Shown piece by piece: positions 44,433 to 53,762 of a stretch of DNA of 64,000 nucleotides (position 1 is its first letter; the number at the start of each line of letters is the position of its first letter). The stretch is from SHYR01 sp036013055. GTDB taxonomy: Bacteria > Chloroflexota > Dehalococcoidia > UBA2979. The notes beneath the pieces are model-generated. The model was not told the origin of the DNA. It did not search any database and saw only the letters and a program-made list of their open reading frames with translations. Location: contig DASCQM010000012.1 of assembly GCA_036013055.1 (NCBI GenBank), positions 62,001-126,000 on the forward strand. The letters are read 5' to 3'. The translations under genes and the position numbers were made by a program.

Positions 44433-45632
44433 TTAGCGGGGGCCGTAACGTCGGGTGGTGACGCGCCGGCTGGCGGCCGCCAGCGGCGCAAGCGTCGCGT
44501 GGAGCGGGCCGGTGCGCGCGACGAGGCGGTCGATCGTCTGCTCGCCGGTGAGCGTCTGGCACATCGCCTCCCAGAAGCGCCCCGAGCGCTGGCACAGCGC
44601 GACGAAGGGGCGCGGCCAGGCGTGGAAGATCTCCGTCAGCGCGTGCGAGGCGACGAGTTCCGGCAGCAGTTCGCGTTCGACCACTCGCTGGTACGCGGCC
44701 GGTGACTCCGTCGCGCCCGAGAGGTAGTCATCGAGCGCCGGAGCGGCGGCGATGCCGGAGGCCATCGCGTGGCAGATGCCCTCGCCGGAGAGCGGGTCGA
44801 CGAAGCCCGCAGCGTCACCGATCAGCACGGAGCCGCCCGCCCAGAGCATCGCGCCCGGTCGCATCATCGGCAGGTGGTGCCCGCGCAACTGTTCGACGTC
44901 CGCCGGGTCGAGATCGTAGCTGCGGCAGAGCGTATCGAGCGCCGCGCGCAGATCCCCGCCGACGATCGACTTCCAGCCGCCGACGCCGACGTTGATGTGG
45001 TCGCCCTTCGGGAAGATCCAGCCGTAACCCCCGGCCATCGAGCCGAGCTGGAGCGCGACCCGCCCGCGCAGCCAGTCCGGGATGCCGTCCGGGTAGGCGA
45101 TGTTGCCCTCCAACGCCACGGCGCTCTCCATCGCGTGTTCGTATCCAAGCTGCGTCGTGACCACGCCGTTCGCGCCGTCCGCGCCGACGAGCGCCGGGGC
45201 GACATGCACGCCATCGTCGGTCGCGACCTCGTACGCGCCGTCGGCGCGCTGCACGACGCTGCGCACGCGACCAGCTCGTCCGTCGCGGAAGCTCGCGCCC
45301 GCCTCGGCTGCCCGCTCGACGAGGAAGTGGTCGAGCCGCGATCGCTGCGTGAGGTAGGCGATCGGCCCGTCGTGCTTGCGATCGATGTTCTCGCCGTCGC
45401 GCAGTCGCACGTGTGCGCCGGTCACGACTTCCTCGACGATGGGGGAGAGATCGAAGGGCAACAGCGCGGAGGCACGAATGCTGACCGCGCCGCCGCAGGG
45501 CTTGTCGCGCGGGAAGCGCGAGCGGTCGAGCAGCAGCACATCGCGGCCTCGCTGTGCGAGCTCGCGCGCAGCGGTACTGCCCGCCGGGCCCGCGCCGACG
45601 ACGATTACTTCGTGCTCGGTCTGGTTGGTCAT
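44433..45632 (-). CDS. FAD-dependent geranylgeranyl reductase family protein
   Basis: A 399-residue flavoprotein: GxGxxG in VIVVGAGPAGSTAARELAQRG, LLLDRSRFPRDKPCGGAVS (the P-C-G-G signature of the family), GADGANGVVTTQLG, GYGWIFPKGDHINVGVGG and LIGDAAGFVDPLSGEGI. Members hydrogenate isoprenoid chains or act as electron-transfer reductases and oxygenases. Eight bases before DUF3179 on the same strand. ATG 45632 or GTG 45635. Confidence 0.88.
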   Translation of the reverse strand: MTNQTEHEVIVVGAGPAGSTAARELAQRGRDVLLLDRSRFPRDKPCGGAVSIRASALLPFDLSPIVEEVVTGAHVRLRDGENIDRKHDGPIAYLTQRSRLDHFLVERAAEAGASFRDGRAGRVRSVVQRADGAYEVATDDGVHVAPALVGADGANGVVTTQLGYEHAMESAVALEGNIAYPDGIPDWLRGRVALQLGSMAGGYGWIFPKGDHINVGVGGWKSIVGGDLRAALDTLCRSYDLDPADVEQLRGHHLPMMRPGAMLWAGGSVLIGDAAGFVDPLSGEGICHAMASGIAAAPALDDYLSGATESPAAYQRVVERELLPELVASHALTEIFHAWPRPFVALCQRSGRFWEAMCQTLTGEQTIDRLVARTGPLHATLAPLAAASRRVTTRRYGPR

Positions 45633-45664
45633 CACGTCGATGCTACGACTCGGACGGATTGAGG

Positions 45665-46561
45665 TCAGTCGAGCGCGATCGCAACCGCCGCGAAGAAGGC
45701 GAGCTGCACGACGGTTGCGACGATGAAGAGGACGTATCCCGCCACGCGATCCCAGCCGTGCAGCAGCACCCCGAGCGCGAGATTCACGGCGAGCACGATC
45801 GACGCGACGCGCGGCAGCTCGAGGATCGTGTCGCGGCTGATAACGGTGACGATCGGAATCAACTCCGTTGCTGGGAAGTTCAGCTCCAGCGTCGATGGCA
45901 GGTCCGCGTAGCGGACCCCGATCTGCGCCCAGACGGCCGCCCCGGCCGCCAGCGCGAGCAGCGCCAGCGCGATGCCGATGCGGTCCGACCAGAAGCCCTG
46001 CGCCTCAGCGCCGGATCGCTCGACGTGGTGCGTGACATCGGCCGTCGATCCGAGGTCTTGCCGCACCTGGATCTCCTGCGCGAAACCCGCCGGATCCTCC
46101 ACGGAGATCGCGTAGTTGCGCTCGCTCGTCATCACGTAGAGCACCTGGTCTGCCGACTGGTGCGTCGAATAGAAGAGCACGTCGCCGATGCGCTCGATCG
46201 TCGCGCGGCCGATGTGGTGGCCCCACCACGTGATGCCGGCGATGCGGGGGACGCCCACCGATGTGCCCGGTACCAGCCGCTCGATCGCTCCGAGCGGGAT
46301 CACCTGTCGTGTCGGCCCCCACGCGATGATCAGGCCGTTGCGATCGAGCGCGTACGAGAGCGTCGCGAGGCCGTACGTCCAGAACGCGAAGAGCAGTGCC
46401 AGCGCAGTCGCAGCCATCGCGACGGCGTACGAGACCATGCCCGGGATGCCGATCTCAGATTTCAGCCCGTTATCGAAGAGCGCCAGCGCAACGGCGGCGG
46501 CCCAGAGCGAGAGAATCGTGCCGACCAGCAGTCCCAGCGCGCGTGGTGGCTGGTAGTACAT
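45665..46561 (-). CDS. Membrane protein with bacterial PH-like domain
   Basis: A 298-residue protein with two N-terminal spans (about 9-30, 42-66), a soluble part (about 68-180) with YALDRNGLIIAWGPTRQVIPLGAIERL resembling a bacterial PH fold strand pattern, and three C-terminal spans (about 200-220, 245-265, 275-296). No enzyme motif. Upstream of the flavoprotein gene on the same strand. Confidence 0.65.
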   Translation of the reverse strand: MYYQPPRALGLLVGTILSLWAAAVALALFDNGLKSEIGIPGMVSYAVAMAATALALLFAFWTYGLATLSYALDRNGLIIAWGPTRQVIPLGAIERLVPGTSVGVPRIAGITWWGHHIGRATIERIGDVLFYSTHQSADQVLYVMTSERNYAISVEDPAGFAQEIQVRQDLGSTADVTHHVERSGAEAQGFWSDRIGIALALLALAAGAAVWAQIGVRYADLPSTLELNFPATELIPIVTVISRDTILELPRVASIVLAVNLALGVLLHGWDRVAGYVLFIVATVVQLAFFAAVAIALD

Positions 46562-46594
46562 CCGGCGTCTCCGTCTGCCCTCAGATGGGTAGGG

Positions 46595-47533
46595 TCAGGC
46601 GCTGACCGTCGCTCCGGCCTTCACCGGCGTCAGCCAGTCGCGATACTCCGGGATTCGGCCCGTGATCGCCTCGAAGTAGCGCTTCTGCAGCGTGCTGCTG
46701 ACCTCGCCGAACTGCCCGTCGCCGATCGGAATGCGATCCACTTCGGTGACCGGCGTGACATGAGCGGCGGTGCCGGTCATGAAGATCTCATCGGCGATGT
46801 AGAGCTCGGAGCGATCGATCGTCCGGCGCTCGACCTCCAGCCCGAGTTCGCGCTGCGCGATCTCGAGAGCGGTCTCGAGGGTGATCCCTTCCAGAATGTT
46901 ATCGGCCGCTGGCGGCGTGATCAGCTTCCCATGCCTGATGATCACGATGTTCTCGCCGGAGCCCTCCGAGACGTGGCCGTCCTGGTTGAGCATGATCGCC
47001 TCATCGAAGCCGTTCAACTGCGCCTCGGTCTTGGCCATCGCGTTGTTGGCGTAGAGGCCGGTCACCTTTGCTCGCGCCGGGATCATCGTGTCGTCGATGC
47101 GCCGCCATGACGACGTCATGCAGCGCACGCCGGCATCGGGATCGAGGTACGCGCCAAACGGCGTGAGGAAGATCAGCAGGTCTTCCTCGAGGTCGTGCAT
47201 GCGCAGGCCGACGACCTCTTCGGACTTGTAGACCAGCGGCCGGATGTAGACGTCCTCGCGAAAGTCGCTGAGTTCGGCGACGCGTTCGATGTTCTCGACG
47301 ATCTGGTCTTCGCTGTAGCTGACGCCGAGCCGCATGATCTTCGAGCTCTGGAGCACGCGCTTCACGTGGTCGCGGACGCGGAAGAGGTAGAGCGTCTCGT
47401 CGTCGGCGTTCCAGTTGCCGCGGATGCCCTCGAATACCGCCGTGCCGTAGTTGAATGCGTGAGTCATCACGCCGATCTTGGCGTCCTCGAGCGGGACGAA
47501 TTCGCCTTCGAAGAAGGCAGTTGGCTGCGGCAT
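46595..47533 (-). CDS. ilvE: Branched-chain amino acid aminotransferase
   Basis: PLP fold-type IV transaminase for the last step of Ile, Val and Leu synthesis. The 312-residue product has GVMTHAFNYGTAVFEGIRGNWN, YIRPLVYKSEEVVGL, the PLP Lys in RAKVTGLYANNAMAK, GFDEAIMLNQDGHVSEGSGENIVIIR in parts and FMTGTAAHVTPVTEVD. Strong ribosome site GGAGGGAG before ATG 47533. Placed apart from the ilv-leu operon, with its own promoter. Confidence 0.95.
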   Translation of the reverse strand: MPQPTAFFEGEFVPLEDAKIGVMTHAFNYGTAVFEGIRGNWNADDETLYLFRVRDHVKRVLQSSKIMRLGVSYSEDQIVENIERVAELSDFREDVYIRPLVYKSEEVVGLRMHDLEEDLLIFLTPFGAYLDPDAGVRCMTSSWRRIDDTMIPARAKVTGLYANNAMAKTEAQLNGFDEAIMLNQDGHVSEGSGENIVIIRHGKLITPPAADNILEGITLETALEIAQRELGLEVERRTIDRSELYIADEIFMTGTAAHVTPVTEVDRIPIGDGQFGEVSSTLQKRYFEAITGRIPEYRDWLTPVKAGATVSA

Positions 47534-47589
47534 CCAGGTGCTCCCTCCATCGCGGCGACCTGATCTCAGGCGACCGCGAGGTAGGCGCG

Positions 47590-47619
47590 ATCATATGGCG
47601 CGCCTCTGACACGCGGCAA
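47590..47619 (-). promoter_or_regulatory. Promoter of ilvE
   Basis: On the minus strand TTGCCG (47614-47619), 18-base spacer and TATGAT (47590-47595), giving a start near 47583, about 50 bases before the ilvE ATG. Confidence 0.58.
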
Positions 47620-47697
47620 GCCAGAGCCGCTGCGGACCGGCCGCCGCGCGGTAAGCTACGGCCCGATTCTGCGACAACAGCCGCGATGGAGGCCCCG

Positions 47698-48543
47698 ATG
47701 TCCCGACTCTCCGAAACGTTCAACGTTGGCGCGCTCACGATCGCCGCGCTCTCGGACGGTGCGCCCGACCGCGCCCTCGGCGGCTTCTTTCATAACGTCG
47801 ATGCTGCGGAGTGGACATCGGCGCTCGGCATCTCCGACGCGGACGACCCGGTGCCGTTCAACTTCGGGACGTTCCTCGTGCGCGGGGACGGCCGCACGAC
47901 GCTGATCGACACCGGGTTCGGGCCGCCCGCCGCCGCGATGGGTATCCCCGGCGGCGGTGAACTGCTGCAGCGGCTCGCTGAGATCGGCGTCGCGGCCGAC
48001 GAAGTCGACAGCATCGTTCACACGCACCTGCACGGCGATCACACCGGCTGGAACGTGACGGGCGAGGACGGCAGCGAGCTGACCTTCCCGAACGCCACGA
48101 TCCACGTCTCGCAGACGGAACTCGATTACTGGATGCAGCCGGAGCTGGCGGACAGCGATCGCGGCAAGGCGGCACATCGAGGCGTCGATGCTCCGCAGGC
48201 CGCAGGGCGCATCGCCACCTTCGATGGCGAACACGCGGTCACGGACGCACTGACGATGGTGCCGACGCCGGGGCATACGCCGGGCCACTGCTCGGTGCTG
48301 CTGGCCTCGCAGGGGGAGCATCTCGTGATTCTCGGGGACGCCGGACACCATCCAGTGCATCTCGAGCACCACGACTGGATCCCCGGCGTCGATCTCGACC
48401 CAGCGGAATCGACCCGCTCTCGCGGTAAGATCGCGGCGCTAGCAGTCGAGAAGGATGCGATCGTGACCGGCGGGCACTTCCCGATCCTGACGCTCGGCAA
48501 GCTGAGTCGCGTCGAGAGCGGCTACCAGTGGCAGGCGCTCTAG
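47698..48543 (+). CDS. Metallo-beta-lactamase-fold hydrolase
   Basis: A 281-residue MBL-fold enzyme: HxHxDH motif in VHTHLHGDHTGWN (zinc ligands), TPGHTPGHC, GDAGHHPVHLEHHD and closing VTGGHFPI. The lactonase-like AiiA/quorum-quenching branch has this pattern, with TLIDTGFG before it, but substrate is not assignable. ATG 47698 is preferred since GGAGG lies at 47688-47692; ATG 47686 is in frame. Paralogue at 50309. Shares overlapping stop bases (CTAG) with the MFS gene. Confidence 0.88.
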   Translation: MSRLSETFNVGALTIAALSDGAPDRALGGFFHNVDAAEWTSALGISDADDPVPFNFGTFLVRGDGRTTLIDTGFGPPAAAMGIPGGGELLQRLAEIGVAADEVDSIVHTHLHGDHTGWNVTGEDGSELTFPNATIHVSQTELDYWMQPELADSDRGKAAHRGVDAPQAAGRIATFDGEHAVTDALTMVPTPGHTPGHCSVLLASQGEHLVILGDAGHHPVHLEHHDWIPGVDLDPAESTRSRGKIAALAVEKDAIVTGGHFPILTLGKLSRVESGYQWQAL

Positions 48544-49775
48544 TCGGGCGTCGCTTCCGCCGGCGCGGCTGGCATCGTCACCATCAGCGCGATTGCGCCG
48601 GCGGCGGCGACGAACATCACCACGAGCCCCACGCCGTAGCCCCCACTCGCGTCGGCTGAGACTCCGACGATGATCGGGCCGAGCGCGGAGGCGGGCCCGA
48701 TCACGACTCGCTGCAGGCCGAGCAGCGTGCCCATCTGCCGTTCGCCGTAGACATCGATGGCGAAGAGGCCGTTCAGCGGCGTGATCATGCCGAACGCCAG
48801 CCCCGTGAGCAGCACGTAGGTGGCGATCAGCGAGATCGGCCCGGCGGCGAGCAGCGCGATGATGCCTGCGGCCATCGCCACGTTTGTCGCGAGCAACGTG
48901 CGCAGCAGGCCCATGCGGCCAACGAGGATCGCGAGCAGCGCGCGCCCCGGCAACGAGAGGAAGCCGCGCAGCGCAGCCGCCGTCGCTGCCGCGCCCAGCG
49001 ACATCCCGGCGGCGGTCATCACCGAGACCTGGTGCACCTGTAGCGCCGTGAACGCCATGCCGCCGAGCAGGAAAATGCCGATCATCTGCAGCACCCGGCG
49101 TGAGCGGTACGCCTCGCGGGCGGTCGCGAAGCCCTGCGCTTGCGTCGGCGGCTCGTGGTCGTCATCGCCGTCGGTCGGTCGCCGCGTGCGCACGAAGGCG
49201 GCCGGGAGCAGCGTCAGCGGCAGCGTCGCCACCAGCGCCTGCACGGCGGTGCGCCAGCCCCACCACTCGACGAAGGCGGCGGCGAGCGGGAAGTAGATCG
49301 GGCTGGCGAGGCCGCCGAGGAACGTGAGCACGGAGAACGCCAGCGCCCGATCACGCGGGTAGCGGCGCGCGGTGATCGGCATTGTCACCGTGTAGAAGGC
49401 ACCTGCCCCGACGATCCCGGTGCCCGCTCCCCACGCCGCGACGAAGAGCGTCGCGTCGGTCGCCTCGGCCGCGACGAGCATCAGCCCGCCACCGAACACG
49501 GTGGCGGTAACGAGCGATGGCGCGCCGCCGAAGCGGTCGATCGAGCGCCCGGCGATTGGGGCGCCGGCAGCACCTGCGAGCGCGGAGATCGAGAAGGCAG
49601 CGGAGAGCGCACCGCGCGACCAGCCGGTGTCGTCGTGGATCGGCTCGATCAACAGGCCGAAGGAGTAGAAGGCGACGCCGTAGGCCCCGATCGTCGCCCA
49701 GCCCAGCAGAAAGACGGGCCACCAGGTCACGATCTGTTCGCGAAGACGGCGAGGATCGAGTGCGGCTGACAGCAT
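48540..49775 (-). CDS. MFS transporter
   Basis: About twelve membrane spans in 411 residues. The first half has GAYGVAFYSFGLLIEPIHDDTGWSRGALSAAFS and GRSIDRFGGAP (the conserved loop 2-3 of MFS); the second half has VGRMGLLRTLLATN, the equivalent loop. Resembles oxalate/monocarboxylate-type (OFA/MCT) MFS proteins. ATG 49775; GTG 49799 possible. Substrate unknown. Confidence 0.88.
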   Translation of the reverse strand: MLSAALDPRRLREQIVTWWPVFLLGWATIGAYGVAFYSFGLLIEPIHDDTGWSRGALSAAFSISALAGAAGAPIAGRSIDRFGGAPSLVTATVFGGGLMLVAAEATDATLFVAAWGAGTGIVGAGAFYTVTMPITARRYPRDRALAFSVLTFLGGLASPIYFPLAAAFVEWWGWRTAVQALVATLPLTLLPAAFVRTRRPTDGDDDHEPPTQAQGFATAREAYRSRRVLQMIGIFLLGGMAFTALQVHQVSVMTAAGMSLGAAATAAALRGFLSLPGRALLAILVGRMGLLRTLLATNVAMAAGIIALLAAGPISLIATYVLLTGLAFGMITPLNGLFAIDVYGERQMGTLLGLQRVVIGPASALGPIIVGVSADASGGYGVGLVVMFVAAAGAIALMVTMPAAPAEATPD

Positions 49776-49838
49776 CGTCGCAAGGTATGCTGCCGCCACC
49801 AGCCGAGCCGAGATGATCAGTCGAGAGGATGCCGCGAC

Positions 49839-50255
49839 GTGGCGATGACCGAGAGCGAGCTGAACGAGTTCCTCGATGCGCCCCGCGTCGCGGTGCTCGC
49901 CACGTCAGATGCCAGCGGCAGATCGCGCCAGGCGCCGATCTGGTACCTCTGGGAGGACGGCGCCGCCTACCTCTTCACGTCGCGGGCGAGCCTCAAGTGG
50001 CGGAACCTGCTGCGCGATCCGCGCGCCTCGCTCTGCGTCGATGACCGAGACCCGCCGTACTCCTCCGTCGTGCTCGACGGCAGCGTCGAGGAGTCCGACC
50101 GACCGCTCTACGACCTCGTCCTGCGACTCGCGCTCGCGTACTACGGTGAAGAGCACGGGCGACCCTTCGCGGAGGGCTACCGCGACAACCCCGGGGTCGT
50201 GATCTTCAAGCTGACGCCCGACCGCGTCGTATCCAACAAGTCGACGAGCTACTAG
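49839..50255 (+). CDS. PPOX-class flavin/F420-binding split-barrel protein
   Basis: A 138-residue split-barrel protein: VAVLATSDASGRSRQAPIWYLWEDGAAYLFTSRASLKWRNLLRDPRASLCVD covers the typical PPOX pattern (residues 17-68) in which WYLW, FTSR and K-W-x-N-L are cofactor-site elements of F420-dependent family members. GTG 49839 has GAGAGGA at suitable distance. The F420 genes at 1.4-2.8 kb make F420 a plausible cofactor; FMN is the alternative. Confidence 0.8.
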   Translation: MAMTESELNEFLDAPRVAVLATSDASGRSRQAPIWYLWEDGAAYLFTSRASLKWRNLLRDPRASLCVDDRDPPYSSVVLDGSVEESDRPLYDLVLRLALAYYGEEHGRPFAEGYRDNPGVVIFKLTPDRVVSNKSTSY

Positions 50256-50308
50256 GCACTGAGCTACTGGCGGAACTACGAGCACGCGGAGCAGCGATCG
50301 AGGGCAGC

Positions 50309-51193
50309 ATGACCAACCCATCCGGCGCGCAATACGAGATCGGCTCGGTGCGCCTCACCGTCGTCAACGACGGCCAGTACTTCTATGACGCCGGGGCGAT
50401 CTTCGGCGTGGTGCCGCGCCTGATGTGGGAGCGCGTCGCTCCGCCGATGGACGACCGCTACCGCATCCCGCTGGGGCTGAACTGCGTGCTGCTTCGCTCC
50501 GAGGGGAAGACGGTGCTGATCGAGAGCGGTGTGGGCGGCAAGCCCGGCGACCGCGACTCGGCTTCGCCCGCCTCGGACGGCACGTTGCTCGACTCGCTGG
50601 CGGCGCTCGACGTGCAGCCGGGCGACATCGATGTCGTGATCAACACGCACCTGCATGCCGACCACTGCGGTTGGAACACGTCGGTCGATGGCGAGACGCG
50701 GGACGGCGAGGAGGAAGTGCTGCTGCCGACGTTCCCGAACGCGAAGTACTACATCAGCGGCAAGGAGTGGCACGACGCGACGCACCCGAACGAGCGCACG
50801 CGCGCGACCTACCTCGATCGCAACCTCGGCGCGATCGCTGACCACCTCGAACTCGTCGACGGCGAGACGGACATCACCAGCGAGGTGAAGTTCCTGCCGA
50901 CGCCGGGACACACGGAGGGCCACGGCTGCGTCGTCGTGCGGTCGGGCAGCGAGTGGGCGCTCTACACCGGCGACATCGTGCAGCACCGCGTGCAGCTTGA
51001 GCGCACCGCGTGGGTCTCCGGCCTTGATGTGTTGCCGCTCGTATCGATGGAGACGAAGAAGCAGCTCGCGGATCGCGTGATCGACGAGCAGGCGCTCGTG
51101 ATCATGTCGCACGCCGAGTACCCCGGCGTAATGCGCATGGAGCGCACCGACCGCGGTTTCAGGCAGCTGATTGACGTCGCCCCTCTCGACTGA
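50309..51193 (+). CDS. Metallo-beta-lactamase-fold hydrolase, second copy
   Basis: A 294-residue paralogue of 47698-48543: VLIESGVGGKPGDR, zinc motif INTHLHADHCGWN, TPGHTEGHGCVVV, YTGDIVQHRVQLE and IMSHAEYPG. HADHCGWN has Cys after the HxHxDH, as in some lactonase-like members. ATG 50309, 54 bases after the PPOX gene. Reaction unknown; possibly lactone or ester hydrolysis. Confidence 0.87.
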   Translation: MTNPSGAQYEIGSVRLTVVNDGQYFYDAGAIFGVVPRLMWERVAPPMDDRYRIPLGLNCVLLRSEGKTVLIESGVGGKPGDRDSASPASDGTLLDSLAALDVQPGDIDVVINTHLHADHCGWNTSVDGETRDGEEEVLLPTFPNAKYYISGKEWHDATHPNERTRATYLDRNLGAIADHLELVDGETDITSEVKFLPTPGHTEGHGCVVVRSGSEWALYTGDIVQHRVQLERTAWVSGLDVLPLVSMETKKQLADRVIDEQALVIMSHAEYPGVMRMERTDRGFRQLIDVAPLD

Positions 51194-51221
51194 CGCGCCG
51201 GAGCATTAGCGCGCCAGAGAG

Positions 51222-51998
51222 CTAGCGCGCGCGGCTGCCGCCATCGATCGGCAGGATCGCGCCGTTGACGTACGAGGCGTCGTCGCTGCAGAGGTACGCG
51301 ACGACATCGGCGATCTCCGCCGGCTCGCCGTATCGCTCCTGCGGGTTGTTGGCCGCCATGCGGTCCTTCGTGGCGTCGGGCGCGTCGGGGTTGAGCCCGC
51401 GCTCAAGCTCGCGCATCATGTTCGTCTCGATCGGTGAGGGGCAGATCGCGTTCGTGCGGATGCCCATCGACGCGAACTCCATCGCCGCCGACTTCGTCAT
51501 GCCGACGACCGCGTGCTTGCTCGCGCCGTAGGCAAAGATGCTCGCCGTGCCGCCGAGGCCAGCGACCGATGCGGTGTTCACGATCGCCCCGCCGTCGCCG
51601 TCGCGCATTACGGGCACCACGGCCTTCATGCCCAGCCAGACGCCCTTCAGATTGATCGCGATCACCTGGTCGAAGACGTCCTCCGGGTAGTCGAGCGAGG
51701 AGCCGACGAAGCCCACGATGCCGGCGTTGTTGAAGAACGCATCGATGCGCCCGAAGCGCTGCTTCGCCTCGGCGGCGTAGCGCTCGCAGTCGGCCGCGCT
51801 TGTTACGTCGGCGGTCACGACCAGCGCCTCGCTTCCGGCGCGTTCGACAGCGGCAACGCTCTCTTCGAGCGGCGAGTCGGGGAGGTCGACGAGCACCACC
51901 TTCGCGCCCTCGGACGCGAATCGCTCAGCCGCTGCGCGACCAATGCCGCCCGCCGCGCCGGTAATCACCGCGACCCTGTCTGCGAATCGATTGGTCAT
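51222..51998 (-). CDS. Short-chain dehydrogenase/reductase
   Basis: A canonical 258-residue SDR: TGAAGGIGRAAAERF (cofactor loop), Asp in VVLVDLPD suggesting NAD preference, NNAG, Ser144 in NTASVAG, Tyr157 and Lys161 in FAYGASKHAV, and IRTNAICPSPIETNMM. Closest in pattern to FabG-like alcohol dehydrogenases. Substrate unknown. Precedes the VOC gene on the same strand? no: the VOC gene lies upstream (52059-52469) on the same strand with a 60-base gap. Confidence 0.9.
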   Translation of the reverse strand: MTNRFADRVAVITGAAGGIGRAAAERFASEGAKVVLVDLPDSPLEESVAAVERAGSEALVVTADVTSAADCERYAAEAKQRFGRIDAFFNNAGIVGFVGSSLDYPEDVFDQVIAINLKGVWLGMKAVVPVMRDGDGGAIVNTASVAGLGGTASIFAYGASKHAVVGMTKSAAMEFASMGIRTNAICPSPIETNMMRELERGLNPDAPDATKDRMAANNPQERYGEPAEIADVVAYLCSDDASYVNGAILPIDGGSRAR

Positions 51999-52058
51999 CT
52001 CGTCCCCCTCGCTGTGTTTGGAGGAGGGAGCATACGGGACGGCTCCCGGCGCGGGGAG

Positions 52059-52469
52059 CTAGGCGGGCTGGCGTTCCGTCATTAGCGCCAGGACGTTGCC
52101 GTCCGGGTCGCGAAAGAACGCCATCCACGTCTCAACGCCGACCGGCCCGAAGTCGCCGTCGTCGTCGCGGCTGATCATGTGCGCCCCCTGCTCGATCGTC
52201 ATGCCGGACGCCACCAGCGCCGCGAGCGACGCATCGAGGTCGTCGACGGAGAAGTACAGCGGCGAGCCGGGCGGTTCCATCGCACCCGGCACCGCGTCGA
52301 GCATCAACCGCACGCCGTCGCAGTCGAAGAACGCGAGGCCGGGCGGATCGAACGTCGCGATCAGCGTCCCGCCGAGCGTCTCGCGGTAGAACTCGACCGC
52401 CCGCCCGAGGTCGGTCACCGGCTGAGCGATCTGCCCGATCGAGGAGAGCCGCAGTGGTTCATCGGCCAT
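52059..52469 (-). CDS. VOC (glyoxalase/bleomycin resistance) superfamily protein
   Basis: A 136-residue VOC protein: IGQIAQPVTDLGRAVEFYRETLGG at the N-terminus and MAFFRDPDGNVLALM at the C-terminus, the paired beta-alpha-beta-beta-beta halves of the fold, with FFDCDGVRLML between. Metal-ligand residues are not all evident, so enzyme activity is uncertain. Probably co-transcribed with the SDR downstream. Confidence 0.83.
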   Translation of the reverse strand: MADEPLRLSSIGQIAQPVTDLGRAVEFYRETLGGTLIATFDPPGLAFFDCDGVRLMLDAVPGAMEPPGSPLYFSVDDLDASLAALVASGMTIEQGAHMISRDDDGDFGPVGVETWMAFFRDPDGNVLALMTERQPA

Positions 52470-52537
52470 CGAGGGGTTCCTTGTCGATCACGTTCAATGT
52501 AGCGCACGATCGCTTCCGGACGATTGCGGAGGCAACG

Positions 52538-53008
52538 ATGGTAACGTGGGATCAATTCACCGCCGCTGCGCCGCAATTCGGCGAGCGTGCCCAGAACCAG
52601 CTTGGCGCTGGGATCGCGTATCTCGCGACGGTACGAAAGGACGGCGCTCCACGCCTCCACCCGGTCGTGCCAATCTTCGCGGATGGCCGCCTGCTCGTCG
52701 CTGTGAGCGCCACATCACCGAAGCGCTTCGATCTGGCGCGTGACGGCCGCTATTCGATGCACGCGCTCCCGCCGTCTTCGGGTGGTGACGACTATGAGTT
52801 CAATGTCACCGGTCACGCTCGCCGCGTACCTGCTGCTGATGGCGAGACGTGGAATGCGGTGCGAGCGAACGCCGGGCACGTGATTCACGACAGCGACTGG
52901 CTGTTCGAATTCGACATCGAGTCAGCGCTGACGACGGTATGGGCAGGCCTGGGCGTTCCAGGCCAGGCGCCAACGCCGCAGCGGGTAACCTGGCGCGACC
53001 GCCAATAG
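52538..53008 (+). CDS. PPOX-class split-barrel protein, second type
   Basis: A 156-residue protein with IAYLATVRKDGAPRLHPVVPIFADGRLLVAVSATSPKRFDLARDGRYSMHAL across residues 26-78, typical of pyridoxamine 5'-phosphate oxidase-like flavin or F420/heme-binding split barrels. Only distantly like the protein at 49839. Ribosome site GGAGG at 52528-52532 before ATG 52538. Cofactor unknown. Confidence 0.78.
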   Translation: MVTWDQFTAAAPQFGERAQNQLGAGIAYLATVRKDGAPRLHPVVPIFADGRLLVAVSATSPKRFDLARDGRYSMHALPPSSGGDDYEFNVTGHARRVPAADGETWNAVRANAGHVIHDSDWLFEFDIESALTTVWAGLGVPGQAPTPQRVTWRDRQ

Positions 53009-53015
53009 CGCTTTG

Positions 53016-53663
53016 CTAGTACCACTCCTCGAGCGGCACGCCCCACTCGAACGGGCGCGTCAGCACCCAGCCGACGCCGCGCTCCTGGCTCACGAACTTC
53101 AGGCTCTCGCGCAGCGGTTCGGTCATCTGGCCGTCGTGGCCGAGCATGCGTCCGAAGGCGTTGATCTCGAGGTTGATGTCCACGTAGCTGATGCGACCGG
53201 CCGCATCCGGCAACGCTGCGGCGGCACCGTCGATGTGCTCGCGGACCTGCCCCAGCAGATCCTCCATCGTGCGCACCGGCCAGAGCCGCCGGGGGGCGAC
53301 GCAGGCGTCGACGCTGGGGACGTGGATCAGCAGCCGCCCGTCCGTCGCCTGCACCGGCTCGGGCCGGCCGAGGCGTCCGGCGGCCCAGGCGATCGCGCAG
53401 GCTTCCGTGAGTGCGTCCTGCACGCGCTGATCGGCCTCGCTCCACCCGGCGCAGGCTTCCGGCTCGTGCGCGAGGCTGAGCTGCTCGCCGATCACGTCGA
53501 TCGCGCCGGCGGCGTCGACGCTGTCGAGCGCGCGGCCGAGCCAGTGCAGCGGCGGGTGGTGCTCGGCGGAGCGCATCTTCACGTGGCCAACCCAGCAGCC
53601 ATCGCGCCAGTCGGCGGAATGGACGTCGGGCATCAGGCGTTCGAGCCAGCCTGAGACTTCCAT
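53016..53663 (-). CDS. Unknown protein
   Basis: A 215-residue soluble protein without recognised family. Visible features: MEVSGWLERLMPDVHSADWRDG N-terminus, an Ala/Glu-rich helical middle, IHVPSVDACVAPRRLWPVRTMEDLL and a C-terminal WVLTRPFEWGVPLEEWY. No signal peptide, spans or metal motifs. Ribosome site GGTGGAG before ATG 53663. Stop is seven bases from the PPOX stop (convergent). Confidence 0.6.
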   Translation of the reverse strand: MEVSGWLERLMPDVHSADWRDGCWVGHVKMRSAEHHPPLHWLGRALDSVDAAGAIDVIGEQLSLAHEPEACAGWSEADQRVQDALTEACAIAWAAGRLGRPEPVQATDGRLLIHVPSVDACVAPRRLWPVRTMEDLLGQVREHIDGAAAALPDAAGRISYVDINLEINAFGRMLGHDGQMTEPLRESLKFVSQERGVGWVLTRPFEWGVPLEEWY

Positions 53664-53762
53664 CGCTCCACCTTCTGTGCTGCTGCGAGACTGTTCCAGC
53701 GGTTGGCCTCGTGGCCCGTCGCGCGTAGCCTCGCCGCGGAGCCTCACAGGCACGGAGGACGC